The translations under genes and the position numbers were made by a program. Below are positions 21,906-35,300 of a DNA stretch of 64,000 nucleotides, piece after piece. Each line of letters opens with the position of its first letter. Position 1 is the first letter of the stretch. This DNA is from Phoebastria nigripes. Taxonomy: Eukaryota; Chordata; Aves; Procellariiformes; Diomedeidae. Below the pieces are notes generated by a model that saw only the letters and a program-made list of their open reading frames with translations, was not told the DNA's origin and searched no databases. The stretch is from contig JAYKAV010001278.1 of NCBI GenBank assembly GCA_035582835.1, positions 124,001-188,000 of the forward strand, in the 5' to 3' direction.

Positions 21906-23816
21906 ACATAAAAGGGAATCCTTAGATTGGTCAACTTTTTTTCTTTGTCCTTCCTGACTTTTGTATTCATTTAAATCTGAGTATCAACAGAATACGTAGA
22001 CAGATACAGAGGTTATATGTTTAGAAAATGAATTCTATATAGCTGGTCTATTTTTCCTTGCTGAGTGTAGTCCATGTTGCTGGTGTATGATATTGCTGAT
22101 GTGTGACACTGGAGACTTCTGAGGTATTTAAATGAACTGTCGCTACATCTTTAATTAGTACATGCAATATAGGAAGAGCAGCTAGGGGATACAGAAACCA
22201 AATTAATGCTTTGTTTCAGCCTTCTTGTCTCTAGTATAATTTGTGTATTAGTGATATGATGAGAACTCTTACCTGATATGGGTCAGTTAAAGGAAAAGGG
22301 GGATAACTGTCAGAAAGCAGCCTTTTCATCTACAGCATTACTACTTAAATAAAAACTTCAATTTGATTCACTGAACAATAGATATTATGGAATTTCTAGA
22401 TGTATTGGATATTCCAGACTAAGGATTTATAACAAATAAAATTATATCTGAGCAAGACATGGCTGAAAAATAAAGAGAACTTGGAAACTTGTTTGTGTAG
22501 CTTAACAGAGGCGGCCAGTATGTGTTTTATTTGACTGGGATTTTCTTAGGGGTCTTGTCTGTCACAAGGCTTAGGGCTACTTCAGCCTCTGATGGGGAGT
22601 TTACTGCATGGCTTTTATCATCACTGGGAAGCATCAGGAATTTACACCACTGCATTCAAAGAAACAGGATCGTTCTTCAGGGCAGTTAAGGCTCATCAGT
22701 TGTTATTGCTGATNTGAAACCTTCTATTACACTCGTACCACTTCTGCTCTTAAATTCTGATCAAAGTAGGAGGTGGCTTTGTACTGAGGTCCCAAATAAT
22801 GGAACTATTACAGTTGGGCATCTGATAAAGTTGGTAGGATTTCTCAGCACCTCTTCTCAGGGCAGTATGCGTATTGCAGCCTTCCTGCTCACCGTCAGTG
22901 TGTTCGGCTGGGGAAAAGGGAACAATGAGTTGCTGGAGCTGATGCCTGGCCTCCCAAAGAAATGTAAAATTAGAAGCGGGTAAGACTGCTTAAGCTCTCT
23001 GTGTGTCTGCTTGCTGCTCCAGGGGTCACCATATACTGTGCTCTTGCTAGTAGTACATTCTGTCACCTTATGTGGATGATAATTTCACAGTCAAGTGTAT
23101 ACAGAAGTTTTCTCCTACACACATTTCTCCTTTCTTTATTTCATCTTCATACATGTACCTCTACTGAGCATAAATATAGTCCTCTACTTTCTTGGCCCTG
23201 CAGTCAGTGTCTTTCTAGAAGGGTGATGTTCAGAATGGAACACAATTCTCTGGGAGCAGAGCATTAAACAGAAGATGTGAGTATGTGTAGTGTGCAATCC
23301 AAAATAACGTTAGTCTTTTTATTTTGCTTGAACAAATACCCTATTTCTGCTGTTACAAACATTTTCATTCCCCAAGTCTTACTCTTTGGGAAACACTTAA
23401 AAGTATATCGATGAAGCTGTGTCAATGAACTTTTATAGGTAAATTCTGAAATGGCAGAAGACCAATTTTATGTTTGTCATTTCAATATATGAGTATGTAT
23501 CTCTTGGTTGCTTTGAAAAATCCGTGTTGTCAACATATTGCATGTTAACTGCAATTTTTTGATCTCGTTTCCACAACGGTAAACCAAGAGTAAGATTTGG
23601 CAGTATTTGTTACTAATAACACACACATGGTTTCTGATGATGATTAAAGCAATAGGCACGGTTGTCATGGACATGCTGATCAAAGTCTAGAAATCCAAGA
23701 AGCTGGCTTGGCAAATATTCTAACATTTAAATCAAAATCTGGTTTTGCAGATTTTTCAGAATCCTAGCCATGCTTTTTGGAATAAAGGCTTTTCTTCCAC
23801 TACAAAATGCCTAGTG

Positions 23817-23842
23817 TCTAATGATCAGCTCAGATCATTAGA
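23817..23842. repeat. Perfect 10-bp hairpin, 6-nt loop
   Basis: TCTAATGATC (23817-23826) and GATCATTAGA (23833-23842) are exact reverse complements around AGCTCA. No repeat family recognised. Confidence 0.85.
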
Positions 23843-24207
23843 ACCATCCTTGGGCCAAAGATATATAATACTAATTTCTGTGCTAAGGCAGTTTGAAGCA
23901 TAATATTTGCAGAACTGCCAAATATTAGTTACTATCTGATGTGTCAATTACTAAACAGTGAATGGTCTGAGAAGTTGATAGTGTGGGTTTCCTTCTTTGC
24001 GAATCCTAGTCATCACTCCACAGCTAGTATAGAAATAGAAAACATGTAAAAGCTCAGTACCACACAGTCTGAGAAAACAACTGTATTGATTAAATAATAG
24101 TATGCTGTTTTCATAGGCCTCTGTCTAGTAAAAAAAGACTTGGAGGTATTGACACAAGCAAGCAGTGTAACAGAAAAATATTTGGGACGAATGGTAATGT
24201 GGTGACA

Positions 24208-24330
24208 GGACTGGTGTTGGACTTCCAACACCTGGATTGAGTATGTAGCCCTAACAGATTTCCTGTCTGATCTCGGTCAGGTCATGTAATCAGACTGTAC
24301 CTCAGCTCTTAATTTGCAGGGGGTGGGGGA
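24208..24330 (+). repeat. Decayed MIR, plus orientation
   Basis: GACTTCCAACACCTGGATTG, then CTGTCTGATCTCGGTCAGGT, CATGTAATCAGACTGTACCT and CAGCTC match the forward MIR pattern (…TGACCTTGGGCAAGTCA…CCTCAG…), ending in a G-rich stretch. Confidence 0.55.
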
Positions 24331-27300
24331 TGGAGGGAGAGGTCCTTTTGCTGTTCCCCGCCATTTCAGCGGTTCTTGTGGCATTGTATAATCGCTTTGG
24401 GCTATGTATGGTGATGTAGCTTGTGTAGCATAATGGAACCTTGAACTTCATCTGGGCCATCTAAGCTCTATTATAACATACCCACTTACAAAACTTTCAG
24501 TCAATCCTTTTCATAGAAGAAAATTTGGGTGCATAGTGTATTGCACAGAAACACATTATCTCTAGATGAAGCTTGTTAGTGGAGTCTTAATAGAAGGTGA
24601 AACTCCCCTTGCATTCACAATTCTAACTAACATCGGATTTTTTTTTTTGCTGAATGTTCACATGAATTTTCCAGGTTTTAGAATTTCAAACAGTGTGCTT
24701 GTATATTCAGTTATGTCACGTGTTATATACAGGGCAACAGGCAATAATCAAGTGTTTAATGTGTTTGGTAGACTTTCAGAGCCACAGAGCTCAACTAACC
24801 CTACCCGAATTTTCTATCAAGGAAAGCTGCAAATAATTATCTTGGTTAACTGTACTTCAAGGACTTATTTTACCTGTGCATGCTACTCTTTTCTTGCTGA
24901 ATGACTGTGAAAGAGCTCCCATACTGACTATTTATACTTGCGGCCAATCACAGCTTTAACGTTTATTCCTGTAGGACTTTGAAAACAATGGAATTACTTG
25001 AGCATATAAATAGCTGCCTAATGAATCTTCCTCTGAAAGTATTGCATAACTCAGCCTAACCCAGAACCTAAAATTTCAAGAACAGGGAAAGAATAGGTTG
25101 CTGGTCCTTATGCATGTGAAGACAACCGTCAAAATGTGAACCAAATGTTGACTCTCACAACGAAGCAAACGTACTGAAAAAAATGCTCTTAGGGAATTGT
25201 GCAGCGGAAACTGTTTCCAATGTATTATTTAATGCAATATGAAGTAAAAAGGGGGGTGGGGCTAGAAAGTGGGGATGGGTAGTGCCTAAATGAACCTGGG
25301 TCTTTGCTGTATAATTTAAGTATTGTGTGTCATATAGAAAATAGGGATTTGCATATCAAATTAGGCATGTGGAAGAGTTAAAATTACACTCGCCTGCTGG
25401 GATGCAGTGAGGCACTTCTTTTCAGTGTTACAAGATCATATTCTTCCAAACAGCTTGAGATAAAAGGAAGTGGTTGAAATCTTTCTTTCCCCTTCTCTGA
25501 TACAAAATTGACCATGCTGAATTAATTATGAAGAAACTAGGAATGTATTCATTTTAATAGTTTCCTGATGTGTGGACTCTTTTGTCCCTCTTCATCCGTT
25601 GCTTGAAAACATAAAATGGCAATACCCTCCTCCTCTCTCCCTCCCCCTTCTCATCTGGTAGCACACCATATTAGATATGTTGGCATTTTTTTCAGTAGTT
25701 GGGATCAGAGTTTTGGAGCAGTGAGGGTCACACCCTTGCTATCATCAGGCGTTACCTCTTCCAAGCTGAGGTCAAGACTCATATTTCTGGACCTGTTTAA
25801 TTGGTCCACCTCAGATGGCTTCATGTGGGTTTCAGATTTCTCCTAGGGCTACTGTGGCACAGCTGGGGCACTGCTCTAGCGATGAGCTGACAAGGTTAAA
25901 GATGATGATCTTCTGTCCGTTAAAAAGCAGTGGAATAGCTCTGGTAGTCCCCTTGCCTCCCCATAGGTCATGGGACCCTTCCAGAAACAAAACAGATAGG
26001 AAGGCAGACAGATGTCACTGGAGGTAATTTTATTCCAAATCTAAGTGAGTGACAGGTGCTTCTGAAGACCCATTCAAAATGTGGGATGTTGCCTTCTGCT
26101 TCATTGCTGTTCTGACATGTGCTTATGCAAAGTCTCCACCTGAAGAGAAGATTTGGACTGAATTATGATTTTGAGATGCAGCTGCAGATCTCCAATAGAT
26201 CCTGTGATGGTATTTCTTTCCTTATTAAGTGTCCAGGTAAAGAAACTGCATGAAAAGACTGTCCAGCCTAGACTGGGTGTACCACTATTTGGTCAAAGCA
26301 AATTTTCAAAAGAAGATNTGGATCAGGGAATTTTCCAATTTATGCGGTGACCATAGAGCTTGCGTTGCTTTCTGTTTTGTGCTTCAGCTGAGAATCTGAG
26401 ACTTTTTTTGCATCAAACTACATGCAGAATAATAATGTTGTCTCTACTATTTGAACTGTTTGTGAAAGCTGCGTAGGAACTTTAATTGCAGACATGGCAA
26501 CTTGCAAAACTTTTAGTACTTGCCCTTTATGAACTACTGTAGCTTAATCTTACACTGGGTGCAGCCTGATGTAACTTTGGTGTGAGTTTACAGAGGGGAG
26601 TAGAGAAAGGGCCTGTATTAAATATAGAGGACTGTAGGTGCTGATGGGAGGTAGCTTCCTCTGCTGCTCAAGTGGCTTTGTAAAATCCTGCTGTATGACT
26701 ATCTGTATCTTTTGGCGCCTTTATCCTTTTGTAAATCTGGACCTGTTGTGGCTTTCCTCCATGCCATATATCTGCTGGGCTACACTTGCTGAAAGTACTT
26801 TGGGAGGGACTTTAATACCACAGTGATCTTAAGAAGAAACCTCAACTTGGGAATCTGCTACTTTTGCACGTTCATTAGAAATAAAGTCTGTTGATCTCCA
26901 GGGATGTCAGGAGAGACCACTGCTTTATGCTAAGGTACTTTTTCCTCTGAGGCAGAGTGGTTTGTAGGACTCAGATGACATTAATGAGGCAATTACAATA
27001 AATAATGATTTTATTCAATTAGAAGCTTTGACATCCTTCATATATCTAAAAATAACATTAATTTCTTTGCCCAGTTTCCAAATGAAACTGCGTCATCCCG
27101 AAGCATTAGCTGTTTTTCTTCTATCCTAGCAATTTGTAGCCCACAGCAAGGTCAACCTGATATAACAGATATTTTAATATCCTTAATTAAGAAAGAAATT
27201 TTTAAGAAACATGTCAAGTTTCTGTGCAGTTTCCTGAATAGTCTCTGACCTGGGCTCTGACGGTGGCCAAAAGGTGAGCACTTTGCTCTCTGCAGGCTGG

Positions 27301-27867
27301 GCAAGGGAGTATGCGGGGGAAGGTATTGCACTGGGAGGTTGAGAGTACATGGAGTAGGGAGGAGGAGGAGGAGGCAAAGCAGAGAATATCTTAATTCAAT
27401 GTGACTGCACAACGCAATATGAAATGTGACTTTAGCAGTGTTACCACTCAGGAAACAGCTTGTTTTGCTCTGATTTGACTTTACGCTGCTTGTTGCACCC
27501 TCTGGACTGACACACTCTTTTCTTGTTCCCTTCATATTTGTATGAATCATAATAACGATGGATTTCTTTTAGGCTGAATCAGAAATGCTTTTGCTCTTGT
27601 AAAGGTTTTATCTCTTCAAAACAACTCTTGGAAAGCAAAGGAAATATTGTTAAGACGATAAGAACGAGTTTCAGGGGAAAGGATGTTTCTAGAAGAACTC
27701 GGCCTTCTTCCTTCCTTCTGCTCTGAAAGGGGCAGGATCTCTTTCAACTACCCACTAAATCCTTAACGATTCAAGACCTGGTTCATGGCACATCCTGCGC
27801 AGTGCGTAAGAATAGGTATAACTACAGTAAGAAAGATCTGACAGGAGAGTGCATGTCACGAGGAGAA

Positions 27868-28060
27868 GAATGTGGTCTTGTGGTTATGGCACTGGACTGG
27901 GCCTCCGCAAGCCTGGACTTCATTTCTGGTTTGACTACAACCTCTCTCTGTGGGTTTGTTTCTTGAGAAATCAAGTTATTTGATCTCTCTGTGCTTCAAT
28001 TTTTCATCTGGAGTACGGGCAGTACTAGTGTACTTGACGTTCTGAGAGTGTAATTTGTTA
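27868..28060 (+). repeat. MIR CORE-SINE, plus orientation
   Basis: TGGTTATGGCACTGGACTGG, then GGACTTCATTTCTGGTTTGA, ATCTCTCTGTGCTTCAATTT and TTCATCTGGAGTACGGGCAG follow the MIR consensus from the tRNA-like head through the conserved core to the tail. The landmarks are all in order, making this one of the clearest MIR copies in the window. Confidence 0.8.
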
Positions 28061-31000
28061 CTACAAAAGTGAGCAGTATGCATGAATCTTGAGTTATACA
28101 AGTCTCAGATAAGGTTTTGAACAAGGACTGCTATAGGCCTGTCACCAGTGAACCTGACCTTGCCTCTTGAGCCAATTTTTTAAAAGGCTCTGCTTAACAG
28201 ATGTTTTCTCTTTCGTACGTTCTATGTTTTCCCTACAACCTGGTTGGTTAAAGTAGTCAGAAATGTCATTTTCCATTAACTGCTTGTGACATCTCCACTG
28301 ATACATCATTAAAAAAAGTAAACAAAAACCACATGGCAAGTACATATACAGTTGTTATAAGGATTTCTAGCTAGGAAATTCTTCATGCAAAAGATAAAGC
28401 ATGGGCTGTCTTTAGAGATCTTCCCACTGTAACAAAAACAACGCAAGGACTGCCTGCACCCTCTCTAACCTCCCCACCCCAAAGCAGTGTAGTGGTGGAG
28501 GCTCCGAGGATGCTAGCACACAGAGCAGGCTGTGGTCCGTCCTCCTCCAAGATGAAATACCACAGCAAGAGTGTCATTGCTTCTAGCTGGAATGGGCCCT
28601 TTGCTTGAACTATTAAGAAACAGGGAAAGGAAATAAAGACCAGATGAGCAACCACCCTCCCTTTCTCCACCTCAGCCTCCTTCCCTCCACCTTCCCCCTC
28701 CATCACGTTGTCTCCAAGATTACATGTAAAAAACACCGATTGAGTCAGTCAGCCTGCTTTAAATTACAGCATTCTTTCTGAGCCTGGAAAAAGACATGCT
28801 ATGCATAGCCCAAAAATGAAACATGACTTCAGCTGCTGATATCTAAACTGAATAAGTGTTTATTATGTTTAATAATGTGAAAGAGACTTTTTTCCTGGTC
28901 CCAGTATTTTTTCCTCTAGAAATAATTCTGCCAGATTACACATGAGCGTGATGCGTAGAAGAAAGTCTTAGAAACCCACCCATTCTGCCCACAGCAGCCA
29001 TGTGTAAGTCTGTCTACCTCAAGAGCCCTGAAATCCCAGCTACCTGATTTAGTTCACGCACCTGACATCGCTTGAGAGCTCCTTGTTTGCTCACTTGCTT
29101 TGGATCCCTGTGCATGTGCAGGTGTCTGGAAGGAACCCCTTGCTAGAGTTTTCTTCTACTGTAGGCTCAGTGTCTCTATTATGAAAGACCAGGTTTTTAA
29201 CATATAATTGAAGTGCATCAGAAAAGTCTGTTTTAAACATAACCACTGGTTTGTAGTGAAAACTTATAGGCATATAGACCTACACTTTAGATGACCCAAA
29301 GATGACCATCCTTTGGTGTGAGGTTTGTGATAATAAGGTATGAATCTGCACCCCTACTCTCTTCCATCCTTCCCTCCCTTCCCAGTCTATCCTGTTCCTG
29401 CAGTTGTATTTGCATTTTCCACTGTGTTCCTTCACTGTTTTTTTCCACTATGTGCAAAGCTAGCTTGAATCATCTAAAGAATCACTTGTGTCATGCTACC
29501 ATAACAGCATCAGCAGCTGCCAAACTTTGTTAACCATTCTGTGACATTCACGGTTGATGTTTGTAGTGTTACAAGACCTTTGAGCATTTTACTGAAACTC
29601 TTACAAAAAGGAACTGAGGCAAACTGGCTCCCTCCATAATATCTTTCTTGATCACATGCAGAAATATGCAGTGCCTTGAAGATGAGGAAGGATGGACTGC
29701 AATCAATAAGTACAGAGTGAGAATGCTAATAGGTATCTGAAGGGTGAGAGCACAACACAGTCAAAGCTTTGGGTGAAGAGGACTTCTCACATCAGGGTTC
29801 TGGCTAGACTGAAGGAAGAGAAGTGGCATCTAGGAGATGATTGATGCACAGAAAAGATACAGAATAAAATTTATAGCCTTTTCAGTGATTCAGATTCTGC
29901 CAAAAAGTTAGTTAACTGACTCCTTATGTCTTCACTACTAATTATTTTGTTCTAATCTGTCACAAAACAAGCCAGGAGAAGGACTGTTATCTGAAACTTT
30001 TTAGGAAACAGAAAGGTCATAGGTTGAATCAGGCCATGGATGTTGTATGTCTTGGTCCATAACTGTGGCTTTTGAGAGAAATAAAATCTCTTATGTGTTG
30101 AAATAGGAAACTCATGTCTGACTCATCAGGCTGCCTGGCTGTACTGCAAGAAATTAAGTCTTTTGGACACCTATGTTTTAGGCTTGTTCTGTACAGCTGT
30201 GTAGCAGGAACTTTGAGATTAAGATAATCATTGCTGTTAAAAATTTTGAATAGAAACTCTGTTTTGACCAGCATATAGTCAGAAGAGTGCAACAAAACAG
30301 TAACTGTCTAAACAGGTGAGTTGTAATCACTATTTCCTTTAATGCAAGTAGATGACATTTCTATTCCAGTTTTTTTCATTACCTTTTTGCCTATTCCTTC
30401 TTTAAAAAGCAAAACTATTCAATTGTTTGCAACCTTCATAATGTGTTTGTACAGTGGCCCCAGACAGCATTTCCTATATTTAAGCATTTTATTGTCAAAG
30501 ACACTCACACAGCATTTCCTTATCGTGGATACCTAAAATCTCACTTCCTGAAAGTCATCACTTTCCTGCCCGTGTACAGAGAAGTAGCTGTCACTATAGG
30601 AGTCTCACATGGGACTGCTCTGAGCACATGATATTGGCAGTACCCCAGATCTGTTGCTAGCTGCTGACCCAAAATGGGGAGTAGCCTGAGGCCAACTGGT
30701 AGTTCCATATTCTTTGACATATACTGACACTAAGCAACATCAGATGGACTGGGAGATGGACAGGCCTTACAGAGTAAATAATCTTTCTCCCCAAAGGGAG
30801 AAATTTTTTCAAGAAAAAAACCAAACCAACACCAAAACCCACCACCAAATTAGGGAACTCTTACTAGTGAAGAACATGCTGCACCAGAAAGCATGTGTGA
30901 AGGGCAGCTGTGGTGTTCAGCTACTGCCATGTTCAGGAGCATTTTTTTTTTTCCTAAGGTGCTAGTTCTATTTTAAAGATTATCCACATCACCCTTTTCA

Positions 31001-32028
31001 GAATATCTGATTACACTTTTGTCCTAGCAGACAGTTTTAATACCCACAGGCAAGTAAAGGGAAAAGCTCATTATCAAACAATAGAAAGGATGAATACATG
31101 TTCTAATAGAAACCTCATGAGAGCAGAGGATCCACCAAGGGGCTGTAGGGCACAGAAGGCATGACAAGGCTTTTCATGGGAACATGTTTGTGACCAAGGC
31201 CATCTTCAACTTTTCTAAAGTCTAAGGCAGTCTTCCTGACACAGACAGTGAACAGGCCACTGCAAAATGTCTTTACTAGATGCTGTCTCTCTCTGCTGTT
31301 TGCTCAAGGCTAAGAAACTATTCATTTCTGAAAGGGTATTGTGCAAGAAGCATCTGGTATAAAATGCTTGCCATAGTGTTTGCTGCAGAAGATGATTGGA
31401 GAGGTGGGATGAAGATTTGTGGAAGGGAGGTGTGCAGTTCTTTATCCCTTTTGCTACTGTTTCTCCTTTCCTGTTTCACCCTGATACTCTTTCCATCGAG
31501 AGATGCTAGTGTAAGGATGGATTCATGCCTGCTCTGCTTGCAGAAATGCAGTAGGAGTGAATTTGCCTTGATCTTGGAGGGGAAGAAAAAATTCCAAACC
31601 ATTGCAAAAACCTTATCAGGAGTCCTTGGTTTTGTTTTTCATATTAAGGTACTCCTCTCTGTTGCATGGGAGTATTTCAGCAGTCTTATTAAGAAAAAAA
31701 TGAAAAAATCAATATGGAATGATAAAATAGAAGATGAACAGAAACAAGTGTGTCCCACCTGACTTACTATAAGGTCTCTGAGTCTAAGGGTGTTATTTTC
31801 CCAAATCAAGGAGTACCGTCAAGGCTGTGCTGTTCTGGTAAGCCATGGATTCAGACTCTTGTGCGGAGGTTGGCACAGCAGCAAACATCTTCTAGCCCCT
31901 TGATTTATTTTTTTTCAGTCTTTCCAAGGACCAGTTAACTTTATCCGCTCTGCATTTCAGGGGGATGTGCAGTTTATTGTGTGCCTGGTGAGAGGCTCAT
32001 TATCCTCCACAGGCTCAACACAAACCCT

Positions 32029-32350
32029 CGATTTTTAAAAGGCGACAAAAGAGGCGGCCGGTCCCGGTTTCCGGTCTCCCTGGCCGAGCCAGCACACGGG
32101 CTCCTCGTCCCCGGCCCCGGTGCAGCTGCCTCTTTGTGCGCTCGGGCATAATGAGGAGGGCTTGGGAGGAAGCTGACACAGGTGTGCCACAGGGCCAGGG
32201 ACTTGGCCGGGGACGCTGCCTCGAGCGCGTGCGCACGTCTCCCCACACACAGGTCTTGTGTTCGGTCTTGGCCATGGCCTTCAAGGGCCTCCTTGTCGTG
32301 GCACAAACAACGGCGTTGCGCAGCCTCCCTTGTGCACTGCCTCCCAGCCG
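32029..32350. promoter_or_regulatory. Orphan CpG island in the large intron
   Basis: By eye count about 26 CpG dinucleotides lie in 322 bp, in a GC-rich block surrounded by CpG-poor intron DNA; my rough observed/expected estimate is around 0.8. GC-box-like GGCGG is seen at about 32053-32057. Several frames stay open through it on both strands, as expected in GC-rich DNA, and none shows a domain or the ZCCHC24 N-terminus. Possible roles are an alternative or antisense promoter, or an intronic enhancer; these are inferences. Confidence 0.6.
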
Positions 32351-35300
32351 GTGCTGGCCAGAATAATCCCCTTTCTCAGCCCTAATACCACAGCAGAAAT
32401 GTCATCCTTATTCTGCAACGCTGGCATTTGTCAACTTGGTGGAAACAAAGAGAGCTTTCATTGAGTGGGAAACAGGCGGAGGGCCTCAGGAAAGGCCCTT
32501 TGAGGGGACAGAAAACGTTCTTCTGTCAAACTTTGAACTCCACCGGAGCTGCTGCTTGTCTTCAGGACTGACCGGACTGGAGACAGAGGGCTGCCTTGCG
32601 TTGACCACATCTTCAGCTGGGGTCGCAGGGCAAATTCAGGTTTATTTTTTAGGACAGCTGACTAGCAACAAATGGCCTTTCTCCCGGGGCAGCCCCATCT
32701 TTAATAATTGTAGAGCTCTACTGCTCAGCTGGGTTCGTTCTTGCTTGGCAAAATTAAACCTCTAAGAAATGGATTTATCTTCACACTTACTTTATACACA
32801 GATGCAGTTATTCTAGTATCAGAGACTTGTATCTCCTGTCCAACACTTAGCAATACAAGGCTCTTGCCAGCAGCGAGGGACAGCTTGGGCTCTATCAAAG
32901 GTACCAGTGAGAGGCAGCATGATGAAGCAGGGAAAGCCTGCTCTTCCTTGGACGTCCTAGTAAGCCCTGCAGGATGCTGAGGGACAGTAGACACTTCCAC
33001 TGGAGACAAATGTGTCAACAACAACCTATGGAAGAGATTGAGCCCTTTTGACAGCTTGCTCAATAAGTCAGCAGACTCCTCCTCACAAACAGCATTGGTT
33101 CCTCTTGCCCTTGCTGTTGAATTAAAGTAGATGGCTCAGGATAGCACCACGTAACCAAGAATATTCCACTTTATTGAAAACAGATCCAGTGGTTTCTAAA
33201 TATCGCATTACCTACTAGTTGAGCACAAGCACTGAGCTCACTTAAAAATCTCTCTACTCGGAGCGATGCGCAGAGGTGGTTAACCCTGGGGTATTTGTGT
33301 TATGAAGACTGCTGCAATGGAGATCTGGGAAGGCTTAGTAATTTCAGACAATCTTACCTTTCTATTTTAAATTGTCCTCTAATGAGGCTGTGTTAAAGCA
33401 TTATCATACCTCACTGCAGAGGTTGCTGTGTTTTAGTGAAAAGTTAAATGAATTTTGTGGGCCATTAATAACATTTCCCACTTGCTCCCATTCCAGAGCA
33501 CTCACCAAATTATACAGAGTGCATCTGCTGGAATGGAAATGCAGCCACCTTTGGGGTGGAGAGCAGTACCAGTCTGTGCTTTGCGTTTTGCTAACTCTTC
33601 ATGGTAATAAATCTTTTGTCTAAAAGTACTGGGGTATGCTCAATATGTATGGTCTTCAGGAAGAGAAGCTCTTTCTAATAGCTATCAAATGCAAGGCTGT
33701 GTTAATGACAATGGGATTTGAATCAGTTTTGAGAAGCTGAAACAATTTTATCATAATACATAATTACTCTAAATGTAAGATTAATAACAGCAGCAATAAG
33801 AAAAGGATATAGAAAGATAAGAATGTATTCATTAGGCATTTAACTTCCATGCATAAATGGAAACAGAAGAAGAGTATGTGTCACGTACATTTAGCATGAG
33901 GTATACAATTCACTCAGCAAATATAGGGAATTTTCCTTAAAATGGTGAATGTTACAGTTCAATTTGATATAACGTTATTGCTAGATGGATCATTAGTGAA
34001 GGCATAGTTAAATAGCTCCATACTAAATTTTGAGAGCTGATGGAAATTGAAAAAGAAGACTGTGGGATGGTGCCTCAGGTGACCCCTTCCTAAAGGCTGG
34101 CATAGAAAAGCCCGCTCGGGAGGAAGAATTACGTTCGAAGCCATTCCAGTTCCTTCTTGAAGATAAAAGGAAGAAATATGTGTCAAGCATCTCACTGTTA
34201 ATCTCTTCTGATGGTTGTGGGGAGTGCTTTGGTTGTACAACAAGATGCTACAGCGGTCAGACTGGCCTATGGGCAGCACACTCCGCGTTGCCAAGATGCG
34301 TTCAGGGAAACAAGTGCAAGAAATCATTTCAGAGACTGCCCATCACCCGCTTCTTTTTAAGGACATGAAATCAGGATTTAAACTGGAAAGGCCGCCTCCT
34401 TTATCTTGTTATCTGCATATGCAGTAGAAGGGGAATCCAGAGTGTCTTCACTTCTCTAAAGCATCCACAGTTAAGTGCCTTATTCCTAAATCATCACTTA
34501 GGACTTGGGTTTAAACAGGATGAACTGAAGTCACGTCCTCAACATCAGGCAAAGCAGTACTTGAAAATCCCTTCCCTTGCCTGACCTGTATTCCCCACTG
34601 GATATAAAACAGTGGAGTAGATATTTTCTTTCTCTGCTTAGAAATATATGAAGAACGAGTAAGGAGAACTCTTCAGAGTGCATGGACAGGGAATTTAAGG
34701 ACTATAAACATAATCTGTAGTGAAGTCAATAGAAAGAGCGGATTAAAATAGAAACAATGTGTTATGAAGGGGAGAGATGTAAGAAAAAAGCGTGGAGTTG
34801 CATATTCATTGTAATTTGCAGCGTAGCAAGGAAGTGGAGTGTTAATACCAAACAAACTTGCACAGAGACAGATGTGCCCATCAGTCAGAAGCGCATAGCC
34901 GTGCTCTCTCAGCAGCTTCTCCAACAGTCAGCAGTGTTTCCTGCTCTTTCACTGATTTTTTTCAGTGGGCTCTATTCTTAAAATATTTCATATTAAAATA
35001 GTGCTCTTCTCTAGAAGGGGGGGTGGAATGATGACTGTCCAGTGTTTTAAAGTGAAAATAGTAGTTGCAATGTCTATGTATGTAGTTTTAATTCTTTGCT
35101 TTTTCTGTGCTTCAGTTTGATTTGTGAAATGGCAAAAAATTCACTGTTCTATATCACGTGATGTTAGCAATTCTGAAAAGCTTGAAGAACAGCCTCCAGA
35201 ATTTACTTCATTTGCCATCATTGATAATATAGCCATCAGTTTTTCCTTCCTGTAGATGTTTGAAAACATCCCAGGGCCATTAAACACAGTGAATCCTTGT

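Larger units (their letters stand above)
16480..31990 (-). other. Large ZCCHC24 intron, downstream third
   Basis: Non-coding. It begins with the acceptor tract of the exon at 16315-16479. Recognised contents are listed separately: a 50-bp tandem duplication, decayed MIRs, a 10-bp hairpin and homopolymer runs. An AT-rich, A/T-palindromic patch lies at 18006-18040. Single N bases are at 22714 and 26318. A minus-strand proline-rich open frame near 27183-27377 was considered and not accepted as an exon. Confidence 0.65.

Noticed and set aside
25616..26027. Plus-strand frames near 25616-26027 looked at as a possible LINE ORF2 piece
   Set aside because: No reverse-transcriptase motif could be placed in order; too weak to call.
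27183..27377. Minus-strand proline-rich open frame (starts MPPPPPPYSMYSQPP), preceded by a pyrimidine tract and containing a possible AG acceptor
   Set aside because: The prolines come from a CTC-type simple repeat, the frame does not fit the known ZCCHC24 sequence, and the possible donor is weak. No family recognised.
31974..32385. Several overlapping open frames on both strands across the CpG island, considered as the ZCCHC24 first exon
   Set aside because: None matches the ZCCHC24 N-terminus as I remember it (starting MSLLSAID); simultaneous open frames on both strands reflect GC content.
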